Part shown: piece after piece, positions 45,349-53,971 of the stretch
Layout of the letters: every line of letters starts with the position of its first letter
Position numbering within the stretch: the first letter of the stretch is position 1
Source of the DNA: SCRT01 sp036379455
Lineage (GTDB): Bacteria; Pseudomonadota; Gammaproteobacteria; Nevskiales; Nevskiaceae
NCBI GenBank assembly: GCA_036379455.1
Contig: DASVGQ010000146.1
Coordinates: 9,393-73,392 of the forward strand
DNA: 64,000 nucleotides
Direction of reading: 5' to 3'
Notes under the pieces: model-generated
Databases searched by the model: none
Told to the model about the DNA's origin: nothing
What the model saw: the letters and a program-made list of their open reading frames with translations, nothing else
Program-made: the position numbers and the translations under genes

Positions 45349-45660
45349 TTATGCGACTATCGCCCCCGCGCGCAACTCCACGTGCCCCAAGTCGCGAAAG
45401 CGATTTCGCGGGCCTCCCCATGCCAAGCCCGCCGCCCACGCCACTTCCCCGAAACGATTGTAGCCTCGCGCCAACCAGTCCGTGCCGTCGTCGACGATCA
45501 GCGTGCCGTCGCGGTAGATCGTGCGACCGGCGGGCACACCGTGCTGATGCCAGCTTCCCCCGCCCGTATGCGCGATGCCGGCGCCGCGCGCGAGCAGCGC
45601 GGCTCGGCGCCCGGGGTTGTGGTCCCTTCCCGCACAGTCATCGGCTACCCGTGACGTTCC
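45349..45660 (-). pseudogene. Decayed M15-family peptidase fragment
   Basis: Between PAAR and tssA an open minus-strand frame encodes a coding-like stretch with strong G/C third positions: GGGSWHQHG, a 40-residue linker, then EVAWAAGLAWGGPRNRFRDLG and HVEL. The order S-x-H-x2-G ... G-L-x-W-G-G ... F-x-D-x2-H-x-E-L is that of M15 (VanY/CwlK, TagX-like) peptidoglycan peptidases. The Asp that should follow HxxG (HxxGxAxD) is missing, and the N-terminal third is short and has no credible start codon. I read it as a truncated remnant; a frameshifted or short real gene is possible. Confidence 0.45.
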
Positions 45661-45701
45661 CGCATGATCCTGGAAACCGCCCGCAGTGGCCGCTGGCGAA
45701 G

Positions 45702-46760
45702 TCAGCGGTCTTGGCTTCCGTCGGCGTCCGGTGCGGCGATGGTTACACCGAGCAGTTCTTCGAGCTGCGACAGCGCCGGGTTGTCCTTCAACACGGCCTT
45801 GAGCCAGACGTGCAGCGGCATGCGTCCCCATCGAGCCGCGCGCTCTGCGAGGTAGGCAACGGGGCTGTGCGGTTCGGTGCGGTGAAAGAATGCGGCGATC
45901 TGCTGCAGCTGTCGCAAGGCTTCTTCCCGCGTGCTGATCGCGCCGTCGTCGCACGGCAGATCGGGCGCGCCGCTGGCCAGCGCGATTGGAGACGCGGCTG
46001 CCGGGCCTCCATCGTCGGCCGGGTCGTGTGGCGTCGCAGACGTCGGACCGGCGGCGCGCCGTGCGATGCGGGTGACGGCATCCAGCGCCTCGCGGGTCGC
46101 CGTGAAGCTCGGACCGCCTTCGCCGAGCCGCGCGTCCACGGCGGTTTCGAGTTCGCGCAGCGCCCGTTCGGCGTCCGTCAACGCGACGAACGCCTGCTCG
46201 TGGAACGCATCAAGTGTCTCGGCACACGCCGCCTCGATCCCGGCCCCGTCCTGATCGCTCGAGCCGTCGCGCGCCGCATCTCGCCCCGCTGCTTCGATGT
46301 CATTCGCGCCGAAGCGCCCCTGCGGCGCGGCTGTCAGCGGGACGGCGCGTATCCATTGGACCGAGTGCGTCAGCAGCCACGCGAGGATCCCGCTGCGCAG
46401 GTCCGTGTCGCCCGCTTCATCGGCGGGATACAGCGCTGGCCAGAAGCGATCGCACAGGCCGGCCGCCAGCCGGTACCCAGCCGCCAGTCCGACAAAGCCG
46501 TCGGTATGGGTCATCGCCTCGGTCGACCAGGCCGCGAGCCGCAGATCCTTCGTGCGTGTTGTCAGCAGTTCAGTGCACAGCCGGGTGACCGACGGCCAGT
46601 CCGCGACCTTGAGCTCGGTGATCCATTCGCCCTGGTCGAGGCTGGCGTCGTCGCTGCGGCGCGCTTCCTGGATGACGTCGAACTCCGGCGAGAAGGAGAG
46701 GTCGTCGCCCGTTGGCGATGTGTCCGAGATGGGCTGAAGCAATGATTCGACGTCGAGCAC
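45702..46760 (-). CDS. tssA: Type VI secretion protein TssA
   Basis: A 352-residue TssA with the ImpA_N domain. The N-terminus reads LLQPISDTSPTGDDLSFSPEFD, then EWITELKVADWPSVTRLCTELL and AGYRLAAGLCDRFWPALYP, all typical. The C-terminal part (REEALRQLQQIAAFFHRTEPHSPVAYL) matches the short-TssA class. TssA primes sheath and tail-tube assembly at the baseplate. As the first gene of the block it probably carries the operon promoter upstream. Confidence 0.92.
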   Translation of the reverse strand: MLDVESLLQPISDTSPTGDDLSFSPEFDVIQEARRSDDASLDQGEWITELKVADWPSVTRLCTELLTTRTKDLRLAAWSTEAMTHTDGFVGLAAGYRLAAGLCDRFWPALYPADEAGDTDLRSGILAWLLTHSVQWIRAVPLTAAPQGRFGANDIEAAGRDAARDGSSDQDGAGIEAACAETLDAFHEQAFVALTDAERALRELETAVDARLGEGGPSFTATREALDAVTRIARRAAGPTSATPHDPADDGGPAAASPIALASGAPDLPCDDGAISTREEALRQLQQIAAFFHRTEPHSPVAYLAERAARWGRMPLHVWLKAVLKDNPALSQLEELLGVTIAAPDADGSQDR

Positions 46761-47093
46761 GGAGAGCCCCCTTTCCTTGCGATGAACGATCGAACGGTGC
46801 CCGCGATCTTACGGGATGCCGGGGTGGATTCATGCGGGGGCTGCAGGTGCCCGCGCGGGATGGAAGGCTGGCGTGGGGTTGCACGTCCGGGTGCGGCGAT
46901 CTTTCCGGGTACGGAACTTGCCGGCCTCCCGTGTGGCCGCTGACCGGACATTTGCGTGTGCGCGGCAGCCCGCGGCGCGGGGCGTCGCGGCACGCCTTGC
47001 CCGCCGATCGGGCTGCGGGGTGCACCCTGTGCGACGCATCGCGCGCCAGGCGAAGACGGCGCACTGCGGATGCGTGGAATTCCGGACGCGCCC
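46761..47093. other. Divergent intergenic region, tssA / J-domain gene
   Basis: About 333 bases between the divergent starts of tssA and the J-domain gene. It must hold both promoters. No clear sigma-54 or sigma-70 boxes, repeats or small genes were seen. Confidence 0.4.
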
Positions 47094-47990
47094 ATGACGG
47101 ACCGTCCCGCCACGCATTACGAGACTCTGAAGGTCGCGCAGGACGCGCCGCCCGAAGTGATCCGCGCCGCCTATCGCGCGCTATCGCAGAAACATCACCC
47201 GGACCGCCATGCTGAGGACATCCACGCGGAGCGGACGATGCAGTTCATCAATGCCGCCTACGACGTCCTGTCCGATCCGGTGCGGCGGCGCGACTATGAC
47301 CGGCAGATGGCCGGAAGCGAATCCGCGGCGTCGGTGAGCCGCACGCCGTCCCGCGCGGAGTCCACGACATCCCGCCGTGCAGACCCCAGGAGCAGTACCG
47401 TACGCGCGTCGCGCGTCGCTCCAGCCGCAAAGCCGGCAGCGGCGCGCGGTGGTCGCTACGTTCGCGTGGTTACGCTCGCAGGATTGATAGCGATAGGCGG
47501 TGCCGCGGCCTTGACTTGGGCAGAACGCGGTACCGTGCCCGCATCTGCCGCAGCTCAGATCGATGCGGTCGCTGCGGCACGGCTCAAGGTGACGGCAGCC
47601 GGTGCGGCTGCCCCGGTGTCCCTACCTTCCGCCGATCCGGGCGGGGCGACCTTGCAGGCAGCGCGTCCATGGTGGAGCGGCCTGCGCGGCACGTTCACGG
47701 GGCGGCTCGAGTCCGCCGGTGTATGGACCTCCGTCGACACGACGTGGATGGGTCCGGTACAGGTGCCCTTCGACGGCAGTTACCGGTATCTGGAGCATGG
47801 CCGGCTTGCCGCGGGGGCACTTTCAGGATGCCGACCGGAAGCGCTGCGCGTGGTTCTCTGCAACTGGCGTGACCCCTTCGGTTACGGCAACGTACGTTTC
47901 GCGTTCGATGAACGGCTTACGGCGTTCACGGCGCACTGGGGTAGCGGTGATGCGTCGCCGGAACATGCGTGGACGGGAGAGCGACCCTGA
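47094..47990 (+). CDS. J-domain protein with one membrane helix
   Basis: A 298-residue protein. Residues about 8-72 form a J domain (HYETLKVAQDAPPEVIRAAY) with the HPD motif in SQKHHPDRHAE. A low-complexity Ser/Arg linker follows, then one membrane helix (about 124-142, VVTLAGLIAIGGAAALTW) and an exported C-terminal domain of unknown fold with two cysteines (SGCRPEALRVVLCNW). Such type III J-proteins recruit DnaK to specific membrane sites. It is divergent from tssA; whether it serves the T6SS is unknown. Confidence 0.8.
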   Translation: MTDRPATHYETLKVAQDAPPEVIRAAYRALSQKHHPDRHAEDIHAERTMQFINAAYDVLSDPVRRRDYDRQMAGSESAASVSRTPSRAESTTSRRADPRSSTVRASRVAPAAKPAAARGGRYVRVVTLAGLIAIGGAAALTWAERGTVPASAAAQIDAVAAARLKVTAAGAAAPVSLPSADPGGATLQAARPWWSGLRGTFTGRLESAGVWTSVDTTWMGPVQVPFDGSYRYLEHGRLAAGALSGCRPEALRVVLCNWRDPFGYGNVRFAFDERLTAFTAHWGSGDASPEHAWTGERP

Positions 47991-48338
47991 GCGTCGATCG
48001 GCCGTTGTCGAGACGGTGGTGGTGGCGTCGCGGGACCGGCGCGCGCACGGAGGCGCGGGCGTCCTCCGGCGGCTTCTTTCGCGCTGCTCGCGATGCACGC
48101 GATTGATCTCTCGCGGCGGGCGACCGCGACACCCGCCTGCAGCTGATATCTGAAGCCTGCTGTGTATGATGGTTCGCGCGTGTCGCGGCGTGCGCCGCCG
48201 CAGGCGCTTCAGGAGACATCAGGCCAGGCCGCCACGGACGACGACCCGCGCGCGCAGGCCGCGCGGCGCGTCGTGAGAGGTGGCAAGGCGCGGCGCGCGC
48301 ACCGGCAGATTCCGACGCGTTGCATTCCGGGGGAAGGA
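47991..48338. other. Intergenic region before the DUF1538 operon
   Basis: About 348 bases. The frame of the first DUF1538 gene is open here, but the encoded residues are Arg-rich and unlike the family. It ends in a strong Shine-Dalgarno (GGGGGAAGGA at 48329-48338). Probably the operon promoter region. Confidence 0.45.
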
Positions 48339-49067
48339 TTGAAGCAGCAATGGGCCACATTCGCGGGCGGCTTGTATGGCAGCACGCGCGACCTCTTGCC
48401 GATCTTCCTCGTGGTCGTTGTTTTCCAGCTTGCGGTGGTGCGGCAGCCGCTGCCTGATCTCGGCAGTCTCGTGGCAGGCATGCTGATGGTCATCGTCGGT
48501 CTCACGCTGTTCGTGCGTGGCCTGGAGATCGGTCTGTTTCCGATCGGCGACGCGCTGGCCTACGCCTTCGCGCACAAGGGCAGCCTGATCTGGATGCTGG
48601 TGTTTGCGTTTGCGCTGGGCTTTGGCGCCTCGGCCGCGGAGCCGGCGCTCATTGCAGTGGCCGACAAGGCGGCCCAGGCGGCCGCCGACAGCGGCGTCAC
48701 GGCGGAAACGGCCCACGGTTTCTATGCGCTGCGGCTGCGGCTGCTCATCTGCGCGGCGGTCGGCTTCGCGCTGGTCGTGGGCGTTCTGCGGATCGTCCTC
48801 GCGTGGCCGATGCATGTGTTGCTGACCGCGGCCTACCTGCTGGTGGTCGTCATTTCGCCGCTGGCGCCCGCCGAGGTCATGGCGATCGCCTACGATTCGG
48901 GGCCGGTGTCCAACTCCGTGATCACGGTGCCCTTGGTCGCCGCCTTGGGCGTGGGCATCGCGTCGTCCGTCGAGGGCCGCGATCCACTGGTGGATGGCTT
49001 CGGCTTGGTGGCCCTTTCCACGGTCATGCCGATGATCGCCGTACTCGCGTTCGGAGCTCTGGCGTGA
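48339..49067 (+). CDS. DUF1538 membrane protein, first of a pair (UmpA-like)
   Basis: A 242-residue integral membrane protein of the DUF1538 family. About six or seven helices are visible, with family motifs LTLFVRGLEIGLFPIGD, AAEPALIAVADKA and the C-terminal IAYDSGPVSNSVITVPLV then DPLVDGFGLVAL. Paired DUF1538 proteins (UmpAB) were reported as a two-component Na+(K+)/H+ antiporter in Halomonas; that function is inferred here. The TTG at 48339 has an excellent Shine-Dalgarno directly upstream and gives the family length. Confidence 0.83.
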   Translation: MKQQWATFAGGLYGSTRDLLPIFLVVVVFQLAVVRQPLPDLGSLVAGMLMVIVGLTLFVRGLEIGLFPIGDALAYAFAHKGSLIWMLVFAFALGFGASAAEPALIAVADKAAQAAADSGVTAETAHGFYALRLRLLICAAVGFALVVGVLRIVLAWPMHVLLTAAYLLVVVISPLAPAEVMAIAYDSGPVSNSVITVPLVAALGVGIASSVEGRDPLVDGFGLVALSTVMPMIAVLAFGALA

Positions 49068-49843
49068 CGTCCGTGATCACCGCGACGCTTCGGGCGCTGA
49101 TCGACGCGTCGCTCGCGATCGCGCCGATCGTCGCGCTGGTCGCCTTGTTCCAGTTCGTCGTCATCCGTCGCCCGCTGCCCGACTGGCGACGTGCCGTCGC
49201 GGGGCTGGCGTGCCTCGTGCTGGGGCTGGCGATCCTCCTGCAGGGATTGGAGATGTCGCTGTTCCCGCTGGGGGATCTGATGGCCCGGCAGTTGACGGCG
49301 CCGGAGTTCGTCGGCGGGTCGTCCGCGACGCCGGGCACGGCACATTGGTATGACTACTACTGGGTCTGCCTGTTCGCGGCGGCGCTGGCTTTCGCTGCGA
49401 GCATCGCCGAGCCGGCGGTCATCGCGGTGGCAGGCAAAGTGCACGAGGTATCGGGAGGTGCCGTCAGTCGGTGGGGGCTGCGGCTGGCAGTTGCAGTGGG
49501 TGTGGCAATTGGCCTGCTGCTGGGTGCGTTCAAGGTGATTCTCGGCGTTCCCTTGTACTGGTTCCTGCTGCCCTTCTATCTCCTGTTGCTGCTGCAGACG
49601 CGTTTCGCGCCGCGCGGCATCATCTCGATCGCCTACGACTCGGGCGGAGTGACCACCTCCATTATCACGGTGCCGCTGGTCACGGCTCTCGGCCTCGGGC
49701 TCGCGCGCGCCTTGCCGGGTCGTGACGTCCTCGTCGACGGCTTCGGGCTGGTCGCTTTTGCCTGCCTTTTCCCGATCATGTCCGTCATGGGCTACGCGCA
49801 GATCAGTGTATGGTTGGCCCGGCGCACTCGTGCCGAAACTTGA
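49064..49843 (+). CDS. DUF1538 membrane protein, second of a pair (UmpB-like)
   Basis: A 259-residue membrane protein, paralogous to its upstream neighbour: LAILLQGLEMSLFPLGD, IAEPAVIAVAGKV, IAYDSGGVTTSIITVPLV and DVLVDGFGLVAF line up with the same blocks there. The two therefore look like halves of one transporter. The GTG at 49064 overlaps the first gene's stop (GTGA), so they are made in step. A loop of about 25 residues (APEFVGGSSATPGTAHWYDY) is unique to this half. Confidence 0.85.
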   Translation: MTSVITATLRALIDASLAIAPIVALVALFQFVVIRRPLPDWRRAVAGLACLVLGLAILLQGLEMSLFPLGDLMARQLTAPEFVGGSSATPGTAHWYDYYWVCLFAAALAFAASIAEPAVIAVAGKVHEVSGGAVSRWGLRLAVAVGVAIGLLLGAFKVILGVPLYWFLLPFYLLLLLQTRFAPRGIISIAYDSGGVTTSIITVPLVTALGLGLARALPGRDVLVDGFGLVAFACLFPIMSVMGYAQISVWLARRTRAET

Positions 49844-49867
49844 CGGATAGAGCGGGAAGTACGAGCG

Positions 49868-50218
49868 ATGGACTTCAAATTGCTGGTGGCGCTGGTCGAG
49901 CACGACAAGACGACGAAGGTCCTGAAAGGCGCCCGACAGGCGGGCGCGACCGGTGCGACGGTGATCCATCAGGCCCGCGGCGAGGGCTTGAAGGAGGCGA
50001 GGAGCTTCCTCGGACTGGCGCTTGAGTCGCCGCGCGACGTTCTGCTGTTCGTGGTGGCCACGCACCTGAGCCGGACGATCCTGGAGAAGATCGCGGAACT
50101 CGGGGAGTTCGATATCCAGCAAGGAGCAGGGATCGCGATCCAGCTGAACGTCGAGGATGCGGTGGGCGTGACGCAGCAGGTGCGGCTGCTCGGTGATTCG
50201 CTGGGCGATGCGCCATGA
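49868..50218 (+). CDS. PII-like signalling protein
   Basis: A 116-residue small protein of the PII superfamily: FKLLVALVEHDKTTKVLKGA, GATGATVIHQARGEG (B1 and T-loop base) and VVATHLSRTILEKIAELGEF. The T-loop is short and lacks the uridylylated Tyr of GlnB (the region reads LKEARSFLGLALESPRD). It is likely a PII-like regulator binding a nucleotide or other ligand, and probably controls the DUF1538 pair it follows by 24 bases. Confidence 0.78.
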   Translation: MDFKLLVALVEHDKTTKVLKGARQAGATGATVIHQARGEGLKEARSFLGLALESPRDVLLFVVATHLSRTILEKIAELGEFDIQQGAGIAIQLNVEDAVGVTQQVRLLGDSLGDAP

Positions 50219-50667
50219 GCGATGCACGCCGCGCGATCCACGTGCGCGACGTGATGGCGGCGGACATCGATCTCATCGACGGCATGACCACCGTCGCGGA
50301 AGCGTTACGCGGGATGCGCCACGTCGAGAATCGCGCGTGGATCATCGACAAGCGTGGCGCGGAGGACGCCTACGGAATCGTGTTGATCTCCGACATCGCG
50401 CGCCAGGTGCTGGCACGCGACCGGGCGCCGGACCGCGTCAACATGTACGAGATCATGACGAAGCCCGTGCTGCCCGTGGATCCCGAGATGGGCATCCGCC
50501 ATTGCGCGCAGCTCTTCGAACGCTTCCACCTGTCGCGGGCGCCGGTGATCGAGAACGGGGTCGTGATCGGCATGGTTGGTGCAGTCGATCTCGTGTTGCG
50601 GGGCCTGTGCGCGCTGCACGATGACATCGAAGCGCCGCGAGCCACGCGGCGACCGCCCTTCAAGTAA
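50215..50667 (+). CDS. CBS-domain protein
   Basis: A 150-residue protein made only of two CBS motifs: VRDVMAADIDLIDGMTTVAEALRGM with GIVLISDIARQVL, and YEIMTKPVLPVDPEMGIRHC with VIENGVVIGMVGAVDLVLRGL. CBS pairs bind adenine nucleotides and often gate transporters. Its ATG overlaps the PII-like gene (ATGA), so it is part of the DUF1538 operon and probably a second regulatory input. Confidence 0.87.
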   Translation: MSDARRAIHVRDVMAADIDLIDGMTTVAEALRGMRHVENRAWIIDKRGAEDAYGIVLISDIARQVLARDRAPDRVNMYEIMTKPVLPVDPEMGIRHCAQLFERFHLSRAPVIENGVVIGMVGAVDLVLRGLCALHDDIEAPRATRRPPFK

Positions 50668-50736
50668 CGCTTGCCAGTTGCCAGCGCATTTGCGCCTGCG
50701 CTGTCCTCCTCGAAGTGAGGGAGCCTGCCGCCGACC

Positions 50737-52629
50737 TCAGGTGGACGCCCTTTCCTGCATGGTCTCCAGTGCCTCGCCGATCTCGAGCCATTGCGCCTCC
50801 GCTTCGTCGAGCCGTGCCTTGAGTTCGCCGTGTTCCTGGACGACCTTGGCGGCCGCATAGCTGTCCTCGTAGAGCCGTGGGTCCGCGAGCCGCTGGTCGA
50901 GTTCGCCGAGCTTGCGGCGCAGCCGTTCCATGCGCGCCTCGACGTCACGCATTTCGGCCCGGAGCGCCTTGCGACGCGCCGGGTCTGCGCCCGCACCACG
51001 GGCCGCCCGCGACGTTTTCCTGGGAGACGACACTGACTGCACCGGGGTAGTGGCCGACGGCGCGTGGCCGGAGATCACCCGCGCGTAGTCGTCGACGCTG
51101 CCATCGAAGGGCGCGCACGCGCCCTCATGTACCCACCACAGGGTTTCGCAGATGCTGTCGATCAGGTGCCGGTCGTGCGACATGAGCAGCACGGCGCCGC
51201 CGTAGTCGAGCAGCGCGGCTTCCAGCGCGTGCCGCATGTCGAGATCCAGATGGTTCGTCGGTTCGTCGAGCAGCAGCAGATTCGGCCGTTGCCACGCGAC
51301 GAGTGCCAGCGCGAGCCGCGCGCGCTCGCCGCCGGAGAAGTCGCCTACCGGTTCCAGCGCCCGGGCGCCACGGAAGTTGAATCCGCCGAGATAGTCGCGC
51401 AGCGCCTGTTCCGGGGTTTGCGGGTCGAGCCGGCGCAGGTGCAGCAGCGGAGACGCGGCGCTGTCCAGGCTGTCGCTCGTCGACTGCGTGAAGTAGCCGA
51501 TGCGCAGGTGTGGGTCGCGCATAGCCGTTCCGTGCAACGCCGGCAGCTGCCCGGCCAACGTCTTGATGAGCGTCGACTTTCCGGCGCCGTTGGCGCCGAG
51601 GATGCCGACCCTGTGGCTCGGCAGGATCGTCAGGCGCAGCGTGCGAAGAATGACCCGGTCTCCGTAGCCCGCGGCGACGTCGTCGAGCCGCAGCAGCGGC
51701 GAGGGCAACCGCACTGGCGGCGGGAACTGGAAGGCGAACGGTGACTCGGCGTGCACCGCGGCGACCTTTTCCATGCGTTCCAGCGTGCGGATGCGGCTCT
51801 GCGCCTGGCTGGCCTTGGTGGCCTTGGCGCGGAACCGGGTGATGAAGGCCTGCAGATGGGCGATCTCGCGCTGCTGGCGCTGGTACTGTGCCTGCTGCGA
51901 CGCCAACCGCTCGGCGCGCACGCGCTCGAACTGTGAGTAGTTGCCGGCGTAGAGCGTGGCGGTGTTCTCGACGAGATGCAGCGTATGGTCGGTGACTGCG
52001 TCGAGGAACTCGCGGTCGTGCGAGATGACGAGCAGCGTGCCGGGGTAGATGCGCAGGAATTCCTCCAGCCAAAGCACGGCGTCGAGGTCGAGATGGTTCG
52101 TCGGCTCGTCGAGCAGCATCAGCGTCGAGCGGCACAGGAGGGCGCGTGCGAGGTTGAGCCGCTCACGCCAGCCGCCCGACAGCGCGTTGACGATCGTCTG
52201 CTGCCGCGCGTCGGAGAAGCCGAGACCTTTGAGCAGGCGCGCGGCGCGCGCGTGGGTGGCGTAGCCGTCGATCTGCGCCAGCCGTTCGTGGCACGCGGCG
52301 ATCGCGGCCGCGTCAGCCTCCGCTTCGGCCCGCGAGAGCCGGGTCTGCAGTGCGCGCCACTCGGCGTCCCCGTCGAGCGTGAACTCCAGCGCGGATCGGC
52401 CGTCGTCCGGCATCTGCTGGGCGACGGTCGCCACGTCGTAGCCCGCGACCGTGGACAACTCCCCCGCGTCCGGGCTGAGCTTGCCTTCCAGTGCCGCGAA
52501 CAGCGTCGATTTCCCGCTGCCGTTGCGGCCGACGACACCGACTTTCCACCCGTCGTTGAGCGCGAAGGAGGCGCCCTCGAGCAGCGCGCGCCCGCCGCGC
52601 CGCAGCGTCAGCTTCGATGCGTTGATCAC
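50737..52629 (-). CDS. ABC-F family ATPase (YheS-like)
   Basis: A 630-residue soluble protein with two ABC cassettes and no membrane domain. Cassette 1 has the Walker A GRNGSGKST (about residue 35), signature LSGGWRERLNLARALL and Walker B LMLLDEPTNHLDLDA. Cassette 2 has GANGAGKSTLIKTL, SGGERARLALALV and LLLLDEPTNHLDLD. The P-site-tRNA-interaction linker sits near residues 235-285, and a C-terminal coiled coil spans about 560-625. ABC-F proteins act on ribosomes. It is coupled to the LON-domain gene by a 4-base overlap. Confidence 0.92.
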   Translation of the reverse strand: MINASKLTLRRGGRALLEGASFALNDGWKVGVVGRNGSGKSTLFAALEGKLSPDAGELSTVAGYDVATVAQQMPDDGRSALEFTLDGDAEWRALQTRLSRAEAEADAAAIAACHERLAQIDGYATHARAARLLKGLGFSDARQQTIVNALSGGWRERLNLARALLCRSTLMLLDEPTNHLDLDAVLWLEEFLRIYPGTLLVISHDREFLDAVTDHTLHLVENTATLYAGNYSQFERVRAERLASQQAQYQRQQREIAHLQAFITRFRAKATKASQAQSRIRTLERMEKVAAVHAESPFAFQFPPPVRLPSPLLRLDDVAAGYGDRVILRTLRLTILPSHRVGILGANGAGKSTLIKTLAGQLPALHGTAMRDPHLRIGYFTQSTSDSLDSAASPLLHLRRLDPQTPEQALRDYLGGFNFRGARALEPVGDFSGGERARLALALVAWQRPNLLLLDEPTNHLDLDMRHALEAALLDYGGAVLLMSHDRHLIDSICETLWWVHEGACAPFDGSVDDYARVISGHAPSATTPVQSVSSPRKTSRAARGAGADPARRKALRAEMRDVEARMERLRRKLGELDQRLADPRLYEDSYAAAKVVQEHGELKARLDEAEAQWLEIGEALETMQERAST

Positions 52630-53258
52630 GAAGCTGCGGGCGCGCCGGCGTCCGGCCCGAGGTCGAGCGCGTGCAGCTCGGCGGCGAGAGCGTTGAGCAG
52701 CGGCATCCCTGGTTCCGCGGCCAGCAGCCGCTGCTTGCGCTCCGGAATGATCGGCAGGCGTTCAGCGATGCGGCAGGCGACCCAGTTCGCGTCGTCGAAG
52801 CGTTCCTCGTCCGTGCGCAGCCGCGTGTGCAGCGTGCCGAGGATGCGTCTCAGCAGCGCAGCGAACCACGCATATTCATCCGGCGCCGACATCGGTGGCG
52901 CGGGTGCCAGCAGCTCCACGCTGCCGACGAGCAGCCCGTCCGGATGCGCGCGATGGTCGTGGATTCTGAAGCGCGCCTCGCCGCGCCCCAGCAGCTGGAA
53001 GACATCCGGGCGCGGCTCCCGATGGTCGACGATGCGCGCCGTACAGCCGAGATCCCAGGGAACGGCCGGTCGACCGGTCTCGAATCCGGCCTTGATCAGC
53101 ACCACGCCGAAGGTCGTGTGATGGAGCAGGCAGGCGCGCGTCATGTCCACGTAGCGTCGCTCGAAGACGTTCAGCGGCACGTAGCCGCCCGGGAACAGCA
53201 CCGTGCTGAGCGGAAACAGCGGCATCTCGACGAGCTGCGGAGCGTCCTGCGTGCTCAT
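52626..53258 (-). CDS. LON-substrate-binding-domain protein
   Basis: A 210-residue protein of the Lon N-terminal (PF02190) family without AAA or protease domains. It begins VEMPLFPLSTVLFPGGYVPLNVFERRYVDM, then FGVVLIKAGFETG and a helical C-terminal half with ERLPIIPERKQRLL. Such stand-alone proteins are common in proteobacteria; function is unclear, possibly substrate or adaptor binding. It is translated before the ABC-F gene and overlaps it. Confidence 0.88.
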   Translation of the reverse strand: MSTQDAPQLVEMPLFPLSTVLFPGGYVPLNVFERRYVDMTRACLLHHTTFGVVLIKAGFETGRPAVPWDLGCTARIVDHREPRPDVFQLLGRGEARFRIHDHRAHPDGLLVGSVELLAPAPPMSAPDEYAWFAALLRRILGTLHTRLRTDEERFDDANWVACRIAERLPIIPERKQRLLAAEPGMPLLNALAAELHALDLGPDAGAPAAS

Positions 53259-53385
53259 GGCGGCAATTTGCCGGGCGCGCGGGCGTGGCTCGCGGGAATC
53301 CCGATGGGGGCGGTGGAATCGTCGCGGAACTTTTTCCGAAAGTTGATGCTGTTCATGCTCCCGTCAACCTTGGAGGCCTCCGCGC

Positions 53386-53880
53386 TCACGGTTCGCCGTC
53401 GAGCAGGCCGTGCTTGCGATGCCACGCCTCGAGCGAATCAGGCGGGAACTCGTCGTAGTGCACGTCGTGCGGGCCGGAAGCCACCTTCACCCAGTTGGCC
53501 TTCGAGCCCAGCATGATGTGGACGGTCTCCGGCGCCATGGGCAGCGGCGTGTCGATCGCTGAGGCCTGCGGATGGACGAGCTCGGGCCACGTCGGGTCGT
53601 ACAGCCACAGGGCGCTGCCGCAGTGCTTGCAGAAGTAGCGCTCGGCCGTGCTCTGCCGCCAGCTGCCGTCTTCCTCGCGAATGCGCGCGCGATAGACGGA
53701 CAGGTTCTCGCGACCTTCGACCCTGAGCGTGTCGTAACGCGCGCCGAGGTTGATGGCGTAGCCACCGCCGCCGGCCGTCTTGCGGCAGATGGAGCAGTAG
53801 CAGCGCATGTAAGGTACCGGAGCGTAAGCCTCGCAGCTGAAGCGCACGCTCCCGCAGTGGCACGAACCTTCGAGTTTCAT
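53386..53880 (-). CDS. GFA family (CENP-V/GFA domain) protein
   Basis: A 164-residue zinc protein of PF04828. Structural zinc ligands lie in GSCHCGSVRF and YFCKHCGSALW, and the catalytic-type site in MRCYCSICRKTAGGGG. Some family members handle glutathione-formaldehyde adducts, but that activity cannot be assumed. The start is the ATG at 53880. It stands just downstream of the AlkA-like gene on the same strand; a 91-base gap separates them. Confidence 0.88.
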   Translation of the reverse strand: MKLEGSCHCGSVRFSCEAYAPVPYMRCYCSICRKTAGGGGYAINLGARYDTLRVEGRENLSVYRARIREEDGSWRQSTAERYFCKHCGSALWLYDPTWPELVHPQASAIDTPLPMAPETVHIMLGSKANWVKVASGPHDVHYDEFPPDSLEAWHRKHGLLDGEP

Positions 53881-53971
53881 GGCGTATCGCGTCGTCCGGT
53901 GCGGTGGTGCGCCCGTTATAGCGCAGGGCCTGCGCGGCGTGCGTGGCGTGAAACGTCGACCGGCTTCCGCA

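Noticed and set aside
44640..46745. 701-codon plus-strand frame
   Set aside because: It is antisense to the T6SS unknown gene, PAAR and tssA. No motif and no ribosome site.
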